A stretch of 64,000 bases of DNA from Pseudomonas sp. GV085 (GCF_003050925.1 NZ_QAOV01000010.1:1-64000); one strand, 5' to 3'. Positions 15,808 to 25,646 are shown, counted from the stretch's first letter. Notes: generated by a model from the sequence alone, not told the origin. Program-made: numbers and translations.

Positions 15808-15915
15808 TCGGCCGTTTTGCAGTTTTTCATTTTATTGAGTCGATAAGAGTAAGGTCGGGCACGCATCCATAGGAGCTGTCCCGGGCTAACCTGAAGACCG
15901 TTTGAGGGCTTATCA

Positions 15916-16389
15916 ATGCCAAGACGTCGCGTAGCAGCCAAGCGTGAGATTCTGGACGATCCGAAATACGGAAGCCAAATCCTCGCCAAATTCATGAACC
16001 ACGTAATGGAAAGCGGCAAGAAAGCCGTTGCCGAGCGTATCGTTTATGGTGCCCTGGATACCGTGAAGGCTCGTAAGGCCGGCACCGATCCCCTGGAACT
16101 CTTCGAAAAAGCACTCGACGCCATCGCTCCGCTGGTCGAAGTGAAGTCGCGCCGCGTTGGTGGTGCTACTTACCAGGTTCCGGTCGAGGTTCGTCCTTCC
16201 CGTCGTAACGCTCTGGCAATGCGCTGGTTGGTAGACTACGCCCGCAAGCGCGGCGAGAAGTCTATGGCTCTGCGTTTGGCTGGCGAACTGTTGGACGCTG
16301 CCGAAGGTAAAGGTGCTGCAGTTAAGAAGCGTGAAGACGTTCACCGTATGGCTGAAGCCAACAAGGCTTTCTCGCACTACCGCTTCTAA
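15916..16389 (+). CDS. rpsG: 30S ribosomal protein S7
   Basis: S7 nucleates assembly of the 16S 3' domain and contacts E-site tRNA. The 157-residue protein has the signature DPKYGSQILAKFMNHVM (15-31) and a beta-hairpin near VGGATYQVPVEV (about 79-90). It is the short form, without the C-terminal extension of E. coli K-12 S7. fusA follows after 30 bases. Confidence 0.97.
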   Translation: MPRRRVAAKREILDDPKYGSQILAKFMNHVMESGKKAVAERIVYGALDTVKARKAGTDPLELFEKALDAIAPLVEVKSRRVGGATYQVPVEVRPSRRNALAMRWLVDYARKRGEKSMALRLAGELLDAAEGKGAAVKKREDVHRMAEANKAFSHYRF

Positions 16390-16419
16390 TTTTGGCGTCA
16401 CTCATTTTGCGAGGGCTTT

Positions 16420-18525
16420 ATGGCTCGTACAACACCGATTAATCGCTACCGTAACATTGGTATCGTTGCACACGTGGATGCTGGTAAAACCACCACCACT
16501 GAGCGCGTCCTTTTTTACACTGGCAAAAGTCACAAGATGGGCGAGGTGCATGACGGCGCCGCGACCACAGACTGGATGGTGCAGGAGCAGGAGCGTGGTA
16601 TTACCATTACTTCTGCTGCCATTACCGCCTTCTGGCAGGGTTCTGCGAAGCAGCACAAGGATCAGTACCGTTTCAACGTCATCGATACCCCGGGCCACGT
16701 AGACTTCACTATTGAAGTTGAGCGTTCCCTGCGCGTACTCGACGGCGCGGTCGTTGTGTTCTGTGGTACTTCCGGCGTTGAGCCTCAGTCCGAAACCGTA
16801 TGGCGTCAAGCCAACAAGTACGGTGTTCCACGTATCGTTTACGTGAACAAGATGGACCGTGCCGGTGCGAACTTCCTGCGCGTGATCGCTCAGATCAAGC
16901 AGCGTCTGGGTCACACTCCGGTGCCTATCCAGTTGGCTATCGGTTCCGAAGACAACTTCCAGGGTCAGATCGATCTGATGACCATGGAAGCGGTTTACTG
17001 GAACGATGCCGACAAGGGCATGACTCCTCGTCGTGAAGCCATCCCTGCTGAACTGCAGGAACTGGCTGAAGAGTGGCGTAACAACATGGTTGAGGCTGCG
17101 GCCGAAGCCAGCGAAGAGCTGATGAACAAGTACCTTGAAGGTGAAGAGCTCACCATCGAGGAGATCAAGGGTGCTCTGCGTCAGCGTACTATCGCTGGTG
17201 AGATCGTTCTGGCTGTTTGCGGTTCTTCCTTCAAGAACAAGGGTGTTCCCCTGGTTCTCGACGCCGTTATCGACTACCTGCCGGCTCCAACCGACATTCC
17301 TGCCATCAAGGGTACCGACCCGGATGACGAGGAAAAGCAAATGGAGCGTCATGCAGACGACAACGAGCCGTTCTCGGCTCTGGCGTTCAAGATCGCTACC
17401 GACCCATTCGTGGGTACCTTGACTTTCGTCCGTGTTTACTCGGGCGTGTTGGCCTCCGGCGACGGCGTGATCAACTCGGTCAAAGGCAAGAAAGAGCGCG
17501 TGGGCCGTATGGTGCAGATGCACGCAAACGCCCGTGAAGAGATCAAGGAAGTACGCGCTGGTGACATCGCGGCCTTGATCGGCATGAAGGACGTCACCAC
17601 TGGTGAAACCTTGTGCAACGCTGACAAGCCAATCATCCTGGTTCGCATGGACTTCCCGGAGCCGGTTATTTCGGTTGCCGTTGAGCCTAAGACCAAGGAT
17701 GACCAGGAAAAAATGGGTATCGCTCTGGGTAAACTTGCTCAGGAAGACCCGTCTTTCCGCGTCAAGACTGATGAAGAGACTGGTCAAACGATCATCTCTG
17801 GCATGGGCGAGTTGCACCTGGACATCCTGGTTGACCGGATGCGCCGTGAGTTCAACGTCGAAGCCAACATCGGCAAGCCTCAGGTTTCGTATCGTGAGCG
17901 CATCACGAAGAACTGCGAAATCGAAGGCAAGTTCGTTCGTCAGTCCGGCGGTCGTGGCCAGTTCGGCCATTGCTGGATCCGTTTTGCTCCTGCTGACGAA
18001 GGTCAGGAAGGTCTGCAATTCGTGAACGAAGTAGTGGGTGGTGTGGTTCCTAAGGAATACATCCCGGCTATCCAGAAGGGTATCGAAGAGCAGATGAAGA
18101 ACGGCGTTGTTGCCGGCTATCCGCTGATCGGCCTGAAGGCTACCGTGTTTGATGGTTCTTACCACGACGTCGACTCGAACGAGATGGCGTTTAAGGTGGC
18201 TGCTTCCATGGCGACCAAGCAACTGGCCCAGAAGGGTGGTGGTGAGTTGCTCGAGCCGATCATGGCGGTAGAGGTTGTTACGCCTGAAGACTATATGGGT
18301 GACGTGATGGGCGACCTTAACCGTCGTCGCGGCATGATTCTGGGTATGGAAGACACGGTCTCCGGCAAGGTGATCCGTGCTGAAGTTCCGTTGGGCGAGA
18401 TGTTCGGTTATGCGACCGACGTTCGTTCGATGTCCCAGGGTCGCGCAAGCTACTCTATGGAATTCAAAAAATACAATACAGCTCCGTCGCACATCGTCGA
18501 AACTGTAACCAAAAAACAAGGCTGA
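16420..18525 (+). CDS. fusA: Elongation factor G
   Basis: EF-G is the GTPase that drives translocation and, with RRF, ribosome recycling. The 701-residue protein has G1 AHVDAGKTT (17-25), G2/switch I with RGITITSAA, G3 DTPGH, G4 NKMDR, and the C-terminal domains III-V including the GRGQFGH loop of domain IV. It sits in the str operon, so it is probably the main housekeeping EF-G (fusA1). Many pseudomonads carry a second, distant fusA, which is not in this window. Confidence 0.96.
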   Translation: MARTTPINRYRNIGIVAHVDAGKTTTTERVLFYTGKSHKMGEVHDGAATTDWMVQEQERGITITSAAITAFWQGSAKQHKDQYRFNVIDTPGHVDFTIEVERSLRVLDGAVVVFCGTSGVEPQSETVWRQANKYGVPRIVYVNKMDRAGANFLRVIAQIKQRLGHTPVPIQLAIGSEDNFQGQIDLMTMEAVYWNDADKGMTPRREAIPAELQELAEEWRNNMVEAAAEASEELMNKYLEGEELTIEEIKGALRQRTIAGEIVLAVCGSSFKNKGVPLVLDAVIDYLPAPTDIPAIKGTDPDDEEKQMERHADDNEPFSALAFKIATDPFVGTLTFVRVYSGVLASGDGVINSVKGKKERVGRMVQMHANAREEIKEVRAGDIAALIGMKDVTTGETLCNADKPIILVRMDFPEPVISVAVEPKTKDDQEKMGIALGKLAQEDPSFRVKTDEETGQTIISGMGELHLDILVDRMRREFNVEANIGKPQVSYRERITKNCEIEGKFVRQSGGRGQFGHCWIRFAPADEGQEGLQFVNEVVGGVVPKEYIPAIQKGIEEQMKNGVVAGYPLIGLKATVFDGSYHDVDSNEMAFKVAASMATKQLAQKGGGELLEPIMAVEVVTPEDYMGDVMGDLNRRRGMILGMEDTVSGKVIRAEVPLGEMFGYATDVRSMSQGRASYSMEFKKYNTAPSHIVETVTKKQG

Positions 18526-18555
18526 TTCAGTCCTTTAGGCAAGGAGTTAATTGTC

Positions 18556-19749
18556 GTGGCTAAAGAAAAATTTGATCGTTCCCTACCGCACGTCAACGTT
18601 GGCACCATCGGTCACGTTGACCACGGTAAAACCACTCTGACCGCAGCTCTGACTCGCGTTTGCTCCGAAGTTTTCGGTTCTGCAATCGTTGATTTCGATA
18701 AAATCGACAGCGCTCCAGAAGAAAAAGCTCGTGGTATCACCATCAACACCGCGCACGTCGAGTACAACTCGAAGATCCGTCACTACGCTCACGTTGACTG
18801 CCCAGGTCACGCTGACTACGTGAAGAACATGATCACCGGTGCTGCCCAGATGGACGGCGCGATCCTGGTTTGCTCGGCCGCTGATGGTCCGATGCCACAA
18901 ACCCGTGAACACATCCTGCTGTCCCGTCAGGTAGGCGTTCCGTACATCGTGGTTTTCCTGAACAAGGCTGACCTGGTAGACGACGCTGAGCTGCTGGAAC
19001 TGGTCGAGATGGAAGTTCGCGACCTGCTGTCCACCTACGACTTCCCGGGCGATGACACTCCAATCATCATCGGTTCGGCTCGTATGGCGCTGGAAGGCAA
19101 AGACGACAACGAAATGGGCACCACTGCCGTTCGTAAACTGGTTGAGACTCTGGACAGCTACATCCCAGAACCAGAGCGTGCTATCGACAAGCCATTCCTG
19201 ATGCCAATCGAAGACGTATTCTCGATCTCGGGTCGTGGTACTGTTGTGACCGGTCGTATCGAGCGCGGTATCGTTCGCGTTCAAGATGCACTGGAAATCG
19301 TTGGTCTGCGTGACACCACCACCACCACCTGCACCGGTGTTGAAATGTTCCGCAAGCTGCTCGACGAAGGTCGTGCTGGCGAGAACTGCGGCGTTCTGCT
19401 GCGTGGTACCAAGCGTGACGACGTTGAGCGTGGCCAGGTTCTGGTTAAGCCGGGTTCGGTTAAGCCGCACACCAAGTTCACCGCAGAAGTTTACGTTCTG
19501 AGCAAGGAAGAAGGCGGTCGTCACACTCCGTTCTTCAAAGGCTACCGTCCACAGTTCTACTTCCGTACTACTGACGTGACTGGTAACTGCCAGCTGCCAG
19601 AAGGCGTTGAAATGGTAATGCCAGGTGATAACATCCAGATGGAAGTTACCCTGATCAAGACCATCGCAATGGAAGACGGCCTGCGTTTCGCTATCCGTGA
19701 AGGCGGTCGTACCGTCGGCGCTGGCGTCGTAGCCAAAATCATCGAGTAA
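18556..19749 (+). CDS. tuf: Elongation factor Tu
   Basis: EF-Tu delivers aminoacyl-tRNA to the ribosomal A site. The 397-residue protein has P-loop GHVDHGKTT (19-27), switch II DCPGHADYVKNM and NKADLVDD. Domains II and III include the kirromycin/EF-Ts surfaces. It starts with GTG at 18556 with AAGGAG 10 bases upstream. Residues in the P-loop and switches are intact. It is the only tuf in the window and ends the str operon at a strong terminator. Confidence 0.97.
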   Translation: MAKEKFDRSLPHVNVGTIGHVDHGKTTLTAALTRVCSEVFGSAIVDFDKIDSAPEEKARGITINTAHVEYNSKIRHYAHVDCPGHADYVKNMITGAAQMDGAILVCSAADGPMPQTREHILLSRQVGVPYIVVFLNKADLVDDAELLELVEMEVRDLLSTYDFPGDDTPIIIGSARMALEGKDDNEMGTTAVRKLVETLDSYIPEPERAIDKPFLMPIEDVFSISGRGTVVTGRIERGIVRVQDALEIVGLRDTTTTTCTGVEMFRKLLDEGRAGENCGVLLRGTKRDDVERGQVLVKPGSVKPHTKFTAEVYVLSKEEGGRHTPFFKGYRPQFYFRTTDVTGNCQLPEGVEMVMPGDNIQMEVTLIKTIAMEDGLRFAIREGGRTVGAGVVAKIIE

Positions 19750-19780
19750 GCATCTCTTTTGAGATAGCTTCGATGCTTTG

Positions 19781-19809
19781 AAAAGCCCCCGCTCAGCGGG
19801 GGCTTTTTT
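19781..19809 (+). terminator. Terminator of the str operon
   Basis: AAAAGCCCCCGCT-C-AGCGGGGGCTTTTTTA, a perfect GC-rich stem with an A-tract before and a T-tract after, 31 bases past tuf. Confidence 0.93.
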
Positions 19810-19815
19810 ATTGGG

Positions 19816-19844
19816 TTGACACCTATCTGGGGCGTCTATAGAAT
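19816..19844 (+). promoter_or_regulatory. Promoter of the S10 operon
   Basis: TTGACA (19816-19821), 17-base spacer, TAGAAT (19839-19844), directly after the str terminator. It would give a leader of roughly 50 bases before rpsJ, much shorter than the E. coli S10 leader through which L4 acts. Confidence 0.8.
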
Positions 19845-19906
19845 TGCGCCTCCTTTTAACGGGCGTATTGCGCTCGCTGGGAATAGCAGCCGGAGTCTGA
19901 AATCCA

Positions 19907-20218
19907 ATGCAAAATCAGCAAATCCGTATCAGGTTGAAGGCTTTTGACCATCGCCTGATCGACCAATCCACCCAGGAAATCGTGGAAACCGCGAAACGTA
20001 CTGGTGCACAAGTGCGTGGTCCAATTCCACTGCCTACCCGTAAAGAGCGGTTCACCGTTCTGGTCTCCCCGCACGTCAACAAAGACGCGCGTGACCAGTA
20101 CGAGATCCGTACTCATAAGCGCGTACTGGACATCGTCCAGCCAACGGATAAAACCGTTGATGCACTTATGAAGCTTGATCTGGCGGCCGGTGTGGAAGTA
20201 CAGATCAGCCTCGGCTAA
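19907..20218 (+). CDS. rpsJ: 30S ribosomal protein S10 (NusE)
   Basis: S10 is a 103-residue small-subunit head protein that also serves as NusE, the partner of NusB in antitermination and of the NusG KOW domain. The conserved [19 protein letters not shown] start and the loop [15 protein letters not shown] (about 38-52) are present. It heads the S10 operon, with an 80-base gap before rplC. Confidence 0.97.
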
Positions 20219-20298
20219 GACTCGGTCTTAGTCGTGTAACGCTCTGAAATGGGCGGCCATAGCGGGTGAAAGCCCCGTACACTCATGAGGTTTACAAC

Positions 20299-20934
20299 AT
20301 GACTATTGGTGTAGTCGGTCGTAAATGCGGTATGACCCGTATTTTCACCGAAGAAGGTGTCTCCATTCCGGTCACGGTCATTGAGATCGAGCCGAATCGC
20401 GTCACCCAGTTCAAAACTGAAGAGACCGATGGCTATCGTGCAGTGCAAGTCACTGTCGGCGAGCGTCGTGCTTCGCGTGTAACAGCAGCTCAGGCTGGCC
20501 ACTTCGCTAAAGCGAACGTTGCCGCTGGTCGTACCGTAATGGAATTCCGCCTTGAAGAAGGCGAGTACCAGGCCGGCGATCTGATCAACGCTGAAATCTT
20601 CGCCGCTGGTCAACTGGTTGATGTAACCGGTCAGTCCAAGGGTAAAGGCTTCCAGGGTACGATCAAGCGTTGGAATTTCCGCGGGCAAGATAACACCCAC
20701 GGTAACTCCGTATCCCACCGCGTTCCAGGCTCTATCGGCCAGTGCCAGACTCCTGGTCGTGTATTCAAGGGCAAAAAAATGTCCGGTCATATGGGCGCTG
20801 AGCGCGTGACCGTGCAGTCCCTCGAAGTAGTGCGCGTGGACGCTGAACGCAATCTGTTGTTGGTCAAGGGCGCTGTTCCTGGCGCTACTGGCGGCAACTT
20901 GGTTGTACGTCCAGCAGCCAAGGCTCGCGGTTAA
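20299..20934 (+). CDS. rplC: 50S ribosomal protein L3
   Basis: L3 is an early assembly protein reaching the peptidyl transferase centre. The 211-residue protein starts MTIGVVGRKCGMTRIF at 20299; an upstream in-frame start adding 11 residues is rejected. The methylated-Gln loop region around GSIGQCQTPGRVFKGKKMSG (about 141-160) is intact. Confidence 0.97.
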   Translation: MTIGVVGRKCGMTRIFTEEGVSIPVTVIEIEPNRVTQFKTEETDGYRAVQVTVGERRASRVTAAQAGHFAKANVAAGRTVMEFRLEEGEYQAGDLINAEIFAAGQLVDVTGQSKGKGFQGTIKRWNFRGQDNTHGNSVSHRVPGSIGQCQTPGRVFKGKKMSGHMGAERVTVQSLEVVRVDAERNLLLVKGAVPGATGGNLVVRPAAKARG

Positions 20935-20946
20935 GGGGAAGCTGAC

Positions 20947-21549
20947 ATGCAATTAAATGTAAATGACGCTCAAGCGATCGAAGTTTCCGAACTGACATTT
21001 GGCGGCGAGTTCAACGAGACGCTGGTTCACCAAGCAGTCGTGGCCTACATGGCCGGCGGCCGTCAAGGTAGCAAGCAGCAAAAGACCCGTTCCGACGTTC
21101 GTGGTGGCGGTAAGCGCCCATGGCGTCAGAAAGGTACTGGCCGTGCTCGTGCCGGTACTATCCGTAGCCCTATCTGGCGCGGCGGCGGTACCACTTTCGC
21201 AGCTCGTCCACAGGATCACTCCCAGAAGCTGAACAAGAAGATGTATCGCGCAGCAATGCGTTCCATCCTTGCTGAGCTGGTGCGTACTGATCGTCTGGTC
21301 GTGGTTCAGGATTTCGCCGTTGAAACGCCGAAAACCAAAGACCTGCTGGGCAAGCTGAACAACATGAGCCTGACCGACGTTCTGATCGTGTCGGACGCTG
21401 TTGATCAGAACCTGTACCTGGCTGCTCGTAACCTGCCACACGTTGATGTGCGTGACGTGCAAGGTTCCGATCCAGTTAGTCTGATCGCATACGACAAGGT
21501 GTTGATCACCGTGTCGGCCGTGAAGAAATTCGAGGAGCTGCTGGGATGA
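20947..21549 (+). CDS. rplD: 50S ribosomal protein L4
   Basis: L4 is a 200-residue exit-tunnel protein and, in E. coli, the repressor of the S10 operon. The tunnel loop ([20 protein letters not shown], about 57-76) is the region altered in macrolide-resistant strains and looks wild type. The stop overlaps the rplW start by four bases (ATGA). Confidence 0.97.
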
Positions 21550-21845
21550 ACCAGGAACGCGTATTTAAAGTTCTGCTTGGCCCGCACGTTTCCGAGAAGG
21601 CTACGGTTCTGGCAGACAAGAAAGGCCAGTTCGTTTTCAAGGTTGCTACTGATGCAACCAAGCTGGAAATCAAGAAGGCCGTCGAAAGCCTGTTCAGCGT
21701 GAAAGTAGAGCGTGTTACTACCCTGAATGTTCTGGGTAAGAGCAAGCGCACTGCTCGCGGTCTGGGCAAGCGTAATGACTGGAAGAAGGCAGTTATCTCC
21801 CTTCAGCCAGGCCAAGATCTCGATTTCAGCAGCAGTGCTGAGTAA
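21546..21845 (+). CDS. rplW: 50S ribosomal protein L23
   Basis: L23 lies at the tunnel exit and docks trigger factor and SRP. The 99-residue protein has the family core [19 protein letters not shown] (16-34) and [10 protein letters not shown]. Its start overlaps the rplD stop. Confidence 0.96.
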
Positions 21846-21859
21846 GGAAGGGGTGCATC

Positions 21860-22684
21860 ATGGCAATCGTTAAATGCAAACCGACTTCCCCTGGCCGCCG
21901 TTTTGTGGTCAAGGTGGTCAACCAGGAGCTGCATAAAGGCGCTCCTCACGCACCGCTGCTCGAGAAAAAATCGAAGACTGGTGGTCGTAACAACAATGGC
22001 CGTATTACTACCCGTCATATCGGTGGTGGTCATAAGCAGCATTATCGTATGGTCGATTTCCGTCGCAACGACAAAGATGGCATCGTCGCCACTGTCGAGC
22101 GTATCGAATACGATCCAAACCGTACTGCTCACATCGCACTGCTGTGCTACGCAGACGGCGAGCGCCGCTACATCATCGCCCCTAAAGGCGTGAGTGCTGG
22201 CGACCAGCTGATCGCAGGCGCACTGGCTCCAATCAAGCCAGGCAACGCTCTGCAACTGCGCAACATTCCAGTCGGTTCCACCGTACACGGCATCGAACTG
22301 AAGCCGGGTAAAGGCGCACAGATCGCTCGTTCCGCTGGTGCTTCGGCTCAGCTGATCGCTCGTGAAGGCGTTTACGTGACCCTGCGTCTGCGTTCCGGTG
22401 AAATGCGTAAAGTCCTGGCTGAATGCCGTGCGACCCTGGGCGAAGTCTCGAACTCCGAGCACAGCCTGCGTTCGCTGGGTAAAGCTGGTGCCAAACGCTG
22501 GCGTGGCGTTCGCCCAACCGTTCGTGGTGTTGCCATGAACCCGGTTGACCACCCACATGGTGGTGGTGAAGGTCGTACCTCTGGTGGTCGTCATCCGGTA
22601 TCGCCATGGGGCTTCCCGACTAAGGGCGCGAAGACTCGTGGTAATAAGCGTACCGACAAAATGATCGTCCGTCGTCGCAAGTAA
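21860..22684 (+). CDS. rplB: 50S ribosomal protein L2
   Basis: L2 is needed for subunit association and peptidyl transfer. The 274-residue protein has the C-terminal signature RGVAMNPVDHPHGGGEGRTS, which contains the essential His of the PHGGG motif near residue 230. It lies 14 bases after rplW in the S10 operon. Confidence 0.97.
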   Translation: MAIVKCKPTSPGRRFVVKVVNQELHKGAPHAPLLEKKSKTGGRNNNGRITTRHIGGGHKQHYRMVDFRRNDKDGIVATVERIEYDPNRTAHIALLCYADGERRYIIAPKGVSAGDQLIAGALAPIKPGNALQLRNIPVGSTVHGIELKPGKGAQIARSAGASAQLIAREGVYVTLRLRSGEMRKVLAECRATLGEVSNSEHSLRSLGKAGAKRWRGVRPTVRGVAMNPVDHPHGGGEGRTSGGRHPVSPWGFPTKGAKTRGNKRTDKMIVRRRK

Positions 22685-22700
22685 ATAGAGGGATACGACA

Positions 22701-22976
22701 GTGCCACGTTCTCTGAAAAAAGGTCCTTTTATCGATCTTCACCTACTGAAGAAGATCGAAGTGGCGGCGGAAAAGAACGATCGCAAACCGGTGAAAACCT
22801 GGTCGCGTCGTTCGATGATCCTGCCACAAATGGTCGGTCTGACCATCGCAGTACACAACGGTCGTCAGCACGTCCCAGTTCTCGTGAACGAAGACATGGT
22901 CGGCCACAAACTGGGCGAGTTCGCCGGTACCCGCACTTATCGCGGGCACGTGGCAGACAAGAAAGCCAAGCGTTAA
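22701..22976 (+). CDS. rpsS: 30S ribosomal protein S19
   Basis: S19 is a 91-residue 30S head protein that contacts S13 and the A-site finger. PRSLKKGPFIDLHL at the N-terminus and the signature GHKLGEFAGTRTYRGH (about 69-84) identify it. It starts with GTG at 22701. Confidence 0.97.
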   Translation: MPRSLKKGPFIDLHLLKKIEVAAEKNDRKPVKTWSRRSMILPQMVGLTIAVHNGRQHVPVLVNEDMVGHKLGEFAGTRTYRGHVADKKAKR

Positions 22977-22987
22977 GGGGTTAGGAA

Positions 22988-23320
22988 ATGGAAGTAGCCG
23001 CTAAGTTGTCGGGCGCTCGAATCTCCGCCCAGAAAGCCCGCTTGGTCGCCGACCAGATTCGCGGGAAGAAGGTGGGCGAAGCGCTCAACCTGTTGGCTTT
23101 CAGCAGTAAGAAAGCCGCCGAGATCATGAAGAAAGTGCTGGAGTCGGCCGTAGCCAACGCCGAGCATAACGAAGGCGCAGACGTTGATGACCTGAAGGTC
23201 AGCACCGTTTTCGTCAACGAAGGGCGTTCGCTGAAGCGCATCATGCCACGTGCCAAAGGCCGTGCTGATCGCATCGTCAAGCGGTCTTGCCATATCACTG
23301 TCAAGGTTGCTGACAAGTAA
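22988..23320 (+). CDS. rplV: 50S ribosomal protein L22
   Basis: L22 lines the exit tunnel with L4. The 110-residue protein has the [17 protein letters not shown] segment and a tunnel loop around [19 protein letters not shown] (about 78-96), with no visible deletion of the kind linked to macrolide resistance. Confidence 0.97.
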
Positions 23321-23333
23321 CGGAGTCGAAGAG

Positions 23334-24020
23334 ATGGGTCAGAAAGTACATCCCATTGGCATTCGCCTGGGAATCGTCAAGGAGCACACCTCCGTCTGGT
23401 ACGCAGACGGTCGGACTTATGCGGACTATTTGCTCGCAGATCTGAAGGTGCGTGAGTATCTCCAAGACAAACTAAAAAGCGCGTCCGTAAGCCGTATCGA
23501 TATCCATCGTCCGGCCCAAACTGCACGTATCACCATCCACACCGCTCGTCCAGGTATCGTTATCGGGAAGAAAGGTGAAGATGTTGAGAAACTGCGTCAG
23601 GACCTGACCAAGCAAATGGGTGTGCCTGTGCACATCAATATCGAAGAGATCCGCAAGCCGGAACTCGACGGTATGCTGGTTGCGCAGAGCGTAGCTCAGC
23701 AGCTGGAGCGTCGCGTAATGTTCCGTCGCGCTATGAAGCGCGCCGTGCAGAACGCCATGCGCATTGGTGCCAAAGGCATCAAAATCCAAGTGAGCGGTCG
23801 TCTCGGCGGTGCTGAAATCGCACGTACTGAATGGTATCGCGAAGGTCGTGTGCCATTGCACACCCTGCGTGCCGACATCGACTATGCCAACTACGAAGCT
23901 CACACCACTTACGGTGTGATCGGTGTAAAGGTTTGGATCTTCAAAGGCGAAGTAATTGGTGGTCGCCAAGAAGAACTGAAACCACAAGCACCAGCGCCTC
24001 GTAAAAAAGCTGCTAAGTAA
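23334..24020 (+). CDS. rpsC: 30S ribosomal protein S3
   Basis: S3 forms the mRNA entry channel and has helicase activity with S4 and S5. The 228-residue protein has a KH domain with VIGKKGEDVEKL (about 61-72) and a C-terminal domain (IGAKGIKIQVSGRLGGAEIA). The start MGQKVHPIGIRLG at 23334 is the family N-terminus; a 28-residue upstream extension inside rplV is rejected. Confidence 0.97.
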   Translation: MGQKVHPIGIRLGIVKEHTSVWYADGRTYADYLLADLKVREYLQDKLKSASVSRIDIHRPAQTARITIHTARPGIVIGKKGEDVEKLRQDLTKQMGVPVHINIEEIRKPELDGMLVAQSVAQQLERRVMFRRAMKRAVQNAMRIGAKGIKIQVSGRLGGAEIARTEWYREGRVPLHTLRADIDYANYEAHTTYGVIGVKVWIFKGEVIGGRQEELKPQAPAPRKKAAK

Positions 24021-24032
24021 GGGGTACGCCAA

Positions 24033-24446
24033 ATGTTGCAACCAAAGCGTACGAAGTTCCGCAAGCAAATGACTGGTCACAACCGTGGCCTGGCATTGCG
24101 CGGTAGCAAAGTCAGCTTCGGCGAGTTCGCGCTGAAGTCTGTTGCTCGTGGTCGTCTCACCGCTCGTCAGATCGAGTCAGCGCGTCGTGCTCTGACCCGT
24201 CACGTAAAACGTGGCGGCAAGATCTGGATCCGTGTATTCCCGGACAAGCCTATTTCCAAGAAGCCACTCGAAGTTCGGATGGGTAAAGGTAAGGGTAACG
24301 TCGAATACTGGGTTGCCCAGATTCAGCCAGGCAAAGTCCTGTATGAAATCGAGGGTGTTTCTGAAGAGCTGGCGCGTGAGGCTTTCGCCCTGGCTGCTGC
24401 AAAGCTGCCGCTCGCCACCTCCTTTGTTAAACGGACGGTGATGTGA
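24033..24446 (+). CDS. rplP: 50S ribosomal protein L16
   Basis: L16 is a late assembly protein near the A-site tRNA elbow. The 137-residue protein has the signature [20 protein letters not shown] and the arginine-hydroxylation region near [14 protein letters not shown] (about 81-94). Its stop codon shares one base with the rpmC start (TGATGA). Confidence 0.97.
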
Positions 24447-24637
24447 TGAAAGCGAATGAACTTCGTGAAAAATCCGCACAGCAGCTGAACGAGCAACTGC
24501 TCGGCTTGCTGCGCGACCAGTTCAATCTGCGTATGCAGAAAGCAACTGGCCAGTTGGGGCAGTCTCATCTGCTCTCGCAAGTTAAGCGTGACATCGCTCG
24601 CGTGAAGACTGTGCTCAACCAGCAGGCAGGTAAGTAA
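24446..24637 (+). CDS. rpmC: 50S ribosomal protein L29
   Basis: L29 is a small protein at the tunnel exit beside L23. [19 protein letters not shown] and the second helix around [18 protein letters not shown] are typical. At 63 residues it equals the E. coli length when started at ATG 24446, which overlaps the rplP stop by one base; the in-frame GTG three bases earlier is rejected. Confidence 0.96.
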
Positions 24638-24639
24638 TC

Positions 24640-24906
24640 ATGGCTGAAGCCGAAAAAACTGTCCGTACGCTGACTGGCCGTGTTGTCAGCGACAAGATGG
24701 ACAAAACCATCACCGTTCTGATCGAGCGTCGCGTTAAGCACCCGATCTACGGTAAATACGTTAAGCGTTCGACTAAGCTGCACGCGCACGACGAAACCAA
24801 TCAGTGCCACATCGGCGACAAAGTCACTATTCGTGAAACTCGTCCTTTGGCCAAGACCAAGTCTTGGGCGCTGGTTGATGTTCTCGAACGCGCTGTGGAA
24901 GTCTAA
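24640..24906 (+). CDS. rpsQ: 30S ribosomal protein S17
   Basis: S17 is an early-binding OB-fold protein of the 16S 5' domain. The 88-residue protein has LTGRVVSDKMDKTITVLIER and the signature GDKVTIRETRPLAKTKSW. It starts 2 bases after rpmC and is conventionally the last S10-operon gene. The next gap is 23 bases with no terminator, so read-through into rplN is likely. Confidence 0.97.
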   Translation: MAEAEKTVRTLTGRVVSDKMDKTITVLIERRVKHPIYGKYVKRSTKLHAHDETNQCHIGDKVTIRETRPLAKTKSWALVDVLERAVEV

Positions 24907-24929
24907 GGACTAGGGGTCGGAGAAATTAT

Positions 24930-25298
24930 ATGATTCAGACTCAATCCATGCTCGATGTGGCCGATAACAGCGGCGCTCGCCGTGTTATGTGCATCAAGGT
25001 GCTGGGTGGCTCCCATCGTCGTTACGCTGGTATCGGTGACATCATCAAAGTTACCGTGAAGGAAGCAATTCCTCGCGGTAAAGTGAAAAAAGGCCAAGTG
25101 ATGACTGCTGTTGTAGTCCGCACTCGTCACGGCGTACGTCGTGCTGATGGCTCCATTATCCGCTTTGATGGCAACGCTGCTGTTCTTCTGAACAACAAGC
25201 AAGAGCCGATCGGCACCCGTATCTTTGGGCCAGTGACCCGTGAACTTCGTACTGAGAAGTTCATGAAGATCGTCTCGCTCGCCCCAGAAGTGCTGTAA
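24930..25298 (+). CDS. rplN: 50S ribosomal protein L14
   Basis: L14 is a beta-barrel protein of the subunit interface and the binding platform for silencing factor RsfS. The 122-residue protein begins MIQTQSMLDVADNSGARRVM and ends with the conserved ARELR-like segment TRELRTEKFMKIVSLAPEVL. First gene of the classical spc operon. Confidence 0.97.
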   Translation: MIQTQSMLDVADNSGARRVMCIKVLGGSHRRYAGIGDIIKVTVKEAIPRGKVKKGQVMTAVVVRTRHGVRRADGSIIRFDGNAAVLLNNKQEPIGTRIFGPVTRELRTEKFMKIVSLAPEVL

Positions 25299-25309
25299 GG
25301 AGATCCGAC

Positions 25310-25624
25310 ATGCAAAAGATTCGTCGTGACGACGAGATCATCGTGATCGCCGGCAAAGACAAAGGTAAGCGCGGTAAGGTGCTTAAGGTTCTCGCTAACA
25401 ACCGTTTGGTTATTGGCGGTCTGAACCTGGTTAAGCGTCATACCAAGCCTAACCCGATGTCGGGCGTACAGGGCGGTATCGTCGAAAAAGAAGCTCCGCT
25501 GGATGCTTCTAACGTCGCCATTTTCAACGGCGAAACCAACAAGGCTGACCGCGTTGGTTTCAAAGTAGAAGACGGCAAGAAAATTCGTGTCTTCAAGTCG
25601 ACCCAAAAAGCGGTTGATGCTTGA
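25310..25624 (+). CDS. rplX: 50S ribosomal protein L24
   Basis: L24 is a KOW-domain assembly initiator of the 50S subunit. The 104-residue protein has DDEIIVIAGKDKGKRGKVLK (about 6-25) as the KOW core. It lies 11 bases after rplN. Confidence 0.97.
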   Translation: MQKIRRDDEIIVIAGKDKGKRGKVLKVLANNRLVIGGLNLVKRHTKPNPMSGVQGGIVEKEAPLDASNVAIFNGETNKADRVGFKVEDGKKIRVFKSTQKAVDA

Positions 25625-25646
25625 ACACTGCTAGGTAGATGAGACC

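Noticed and set aside
16402..18519. Long open frame antisense to fusA
   Set aside because: Codon-bias shadow of a well-identified gene; no recognisable protein domain.
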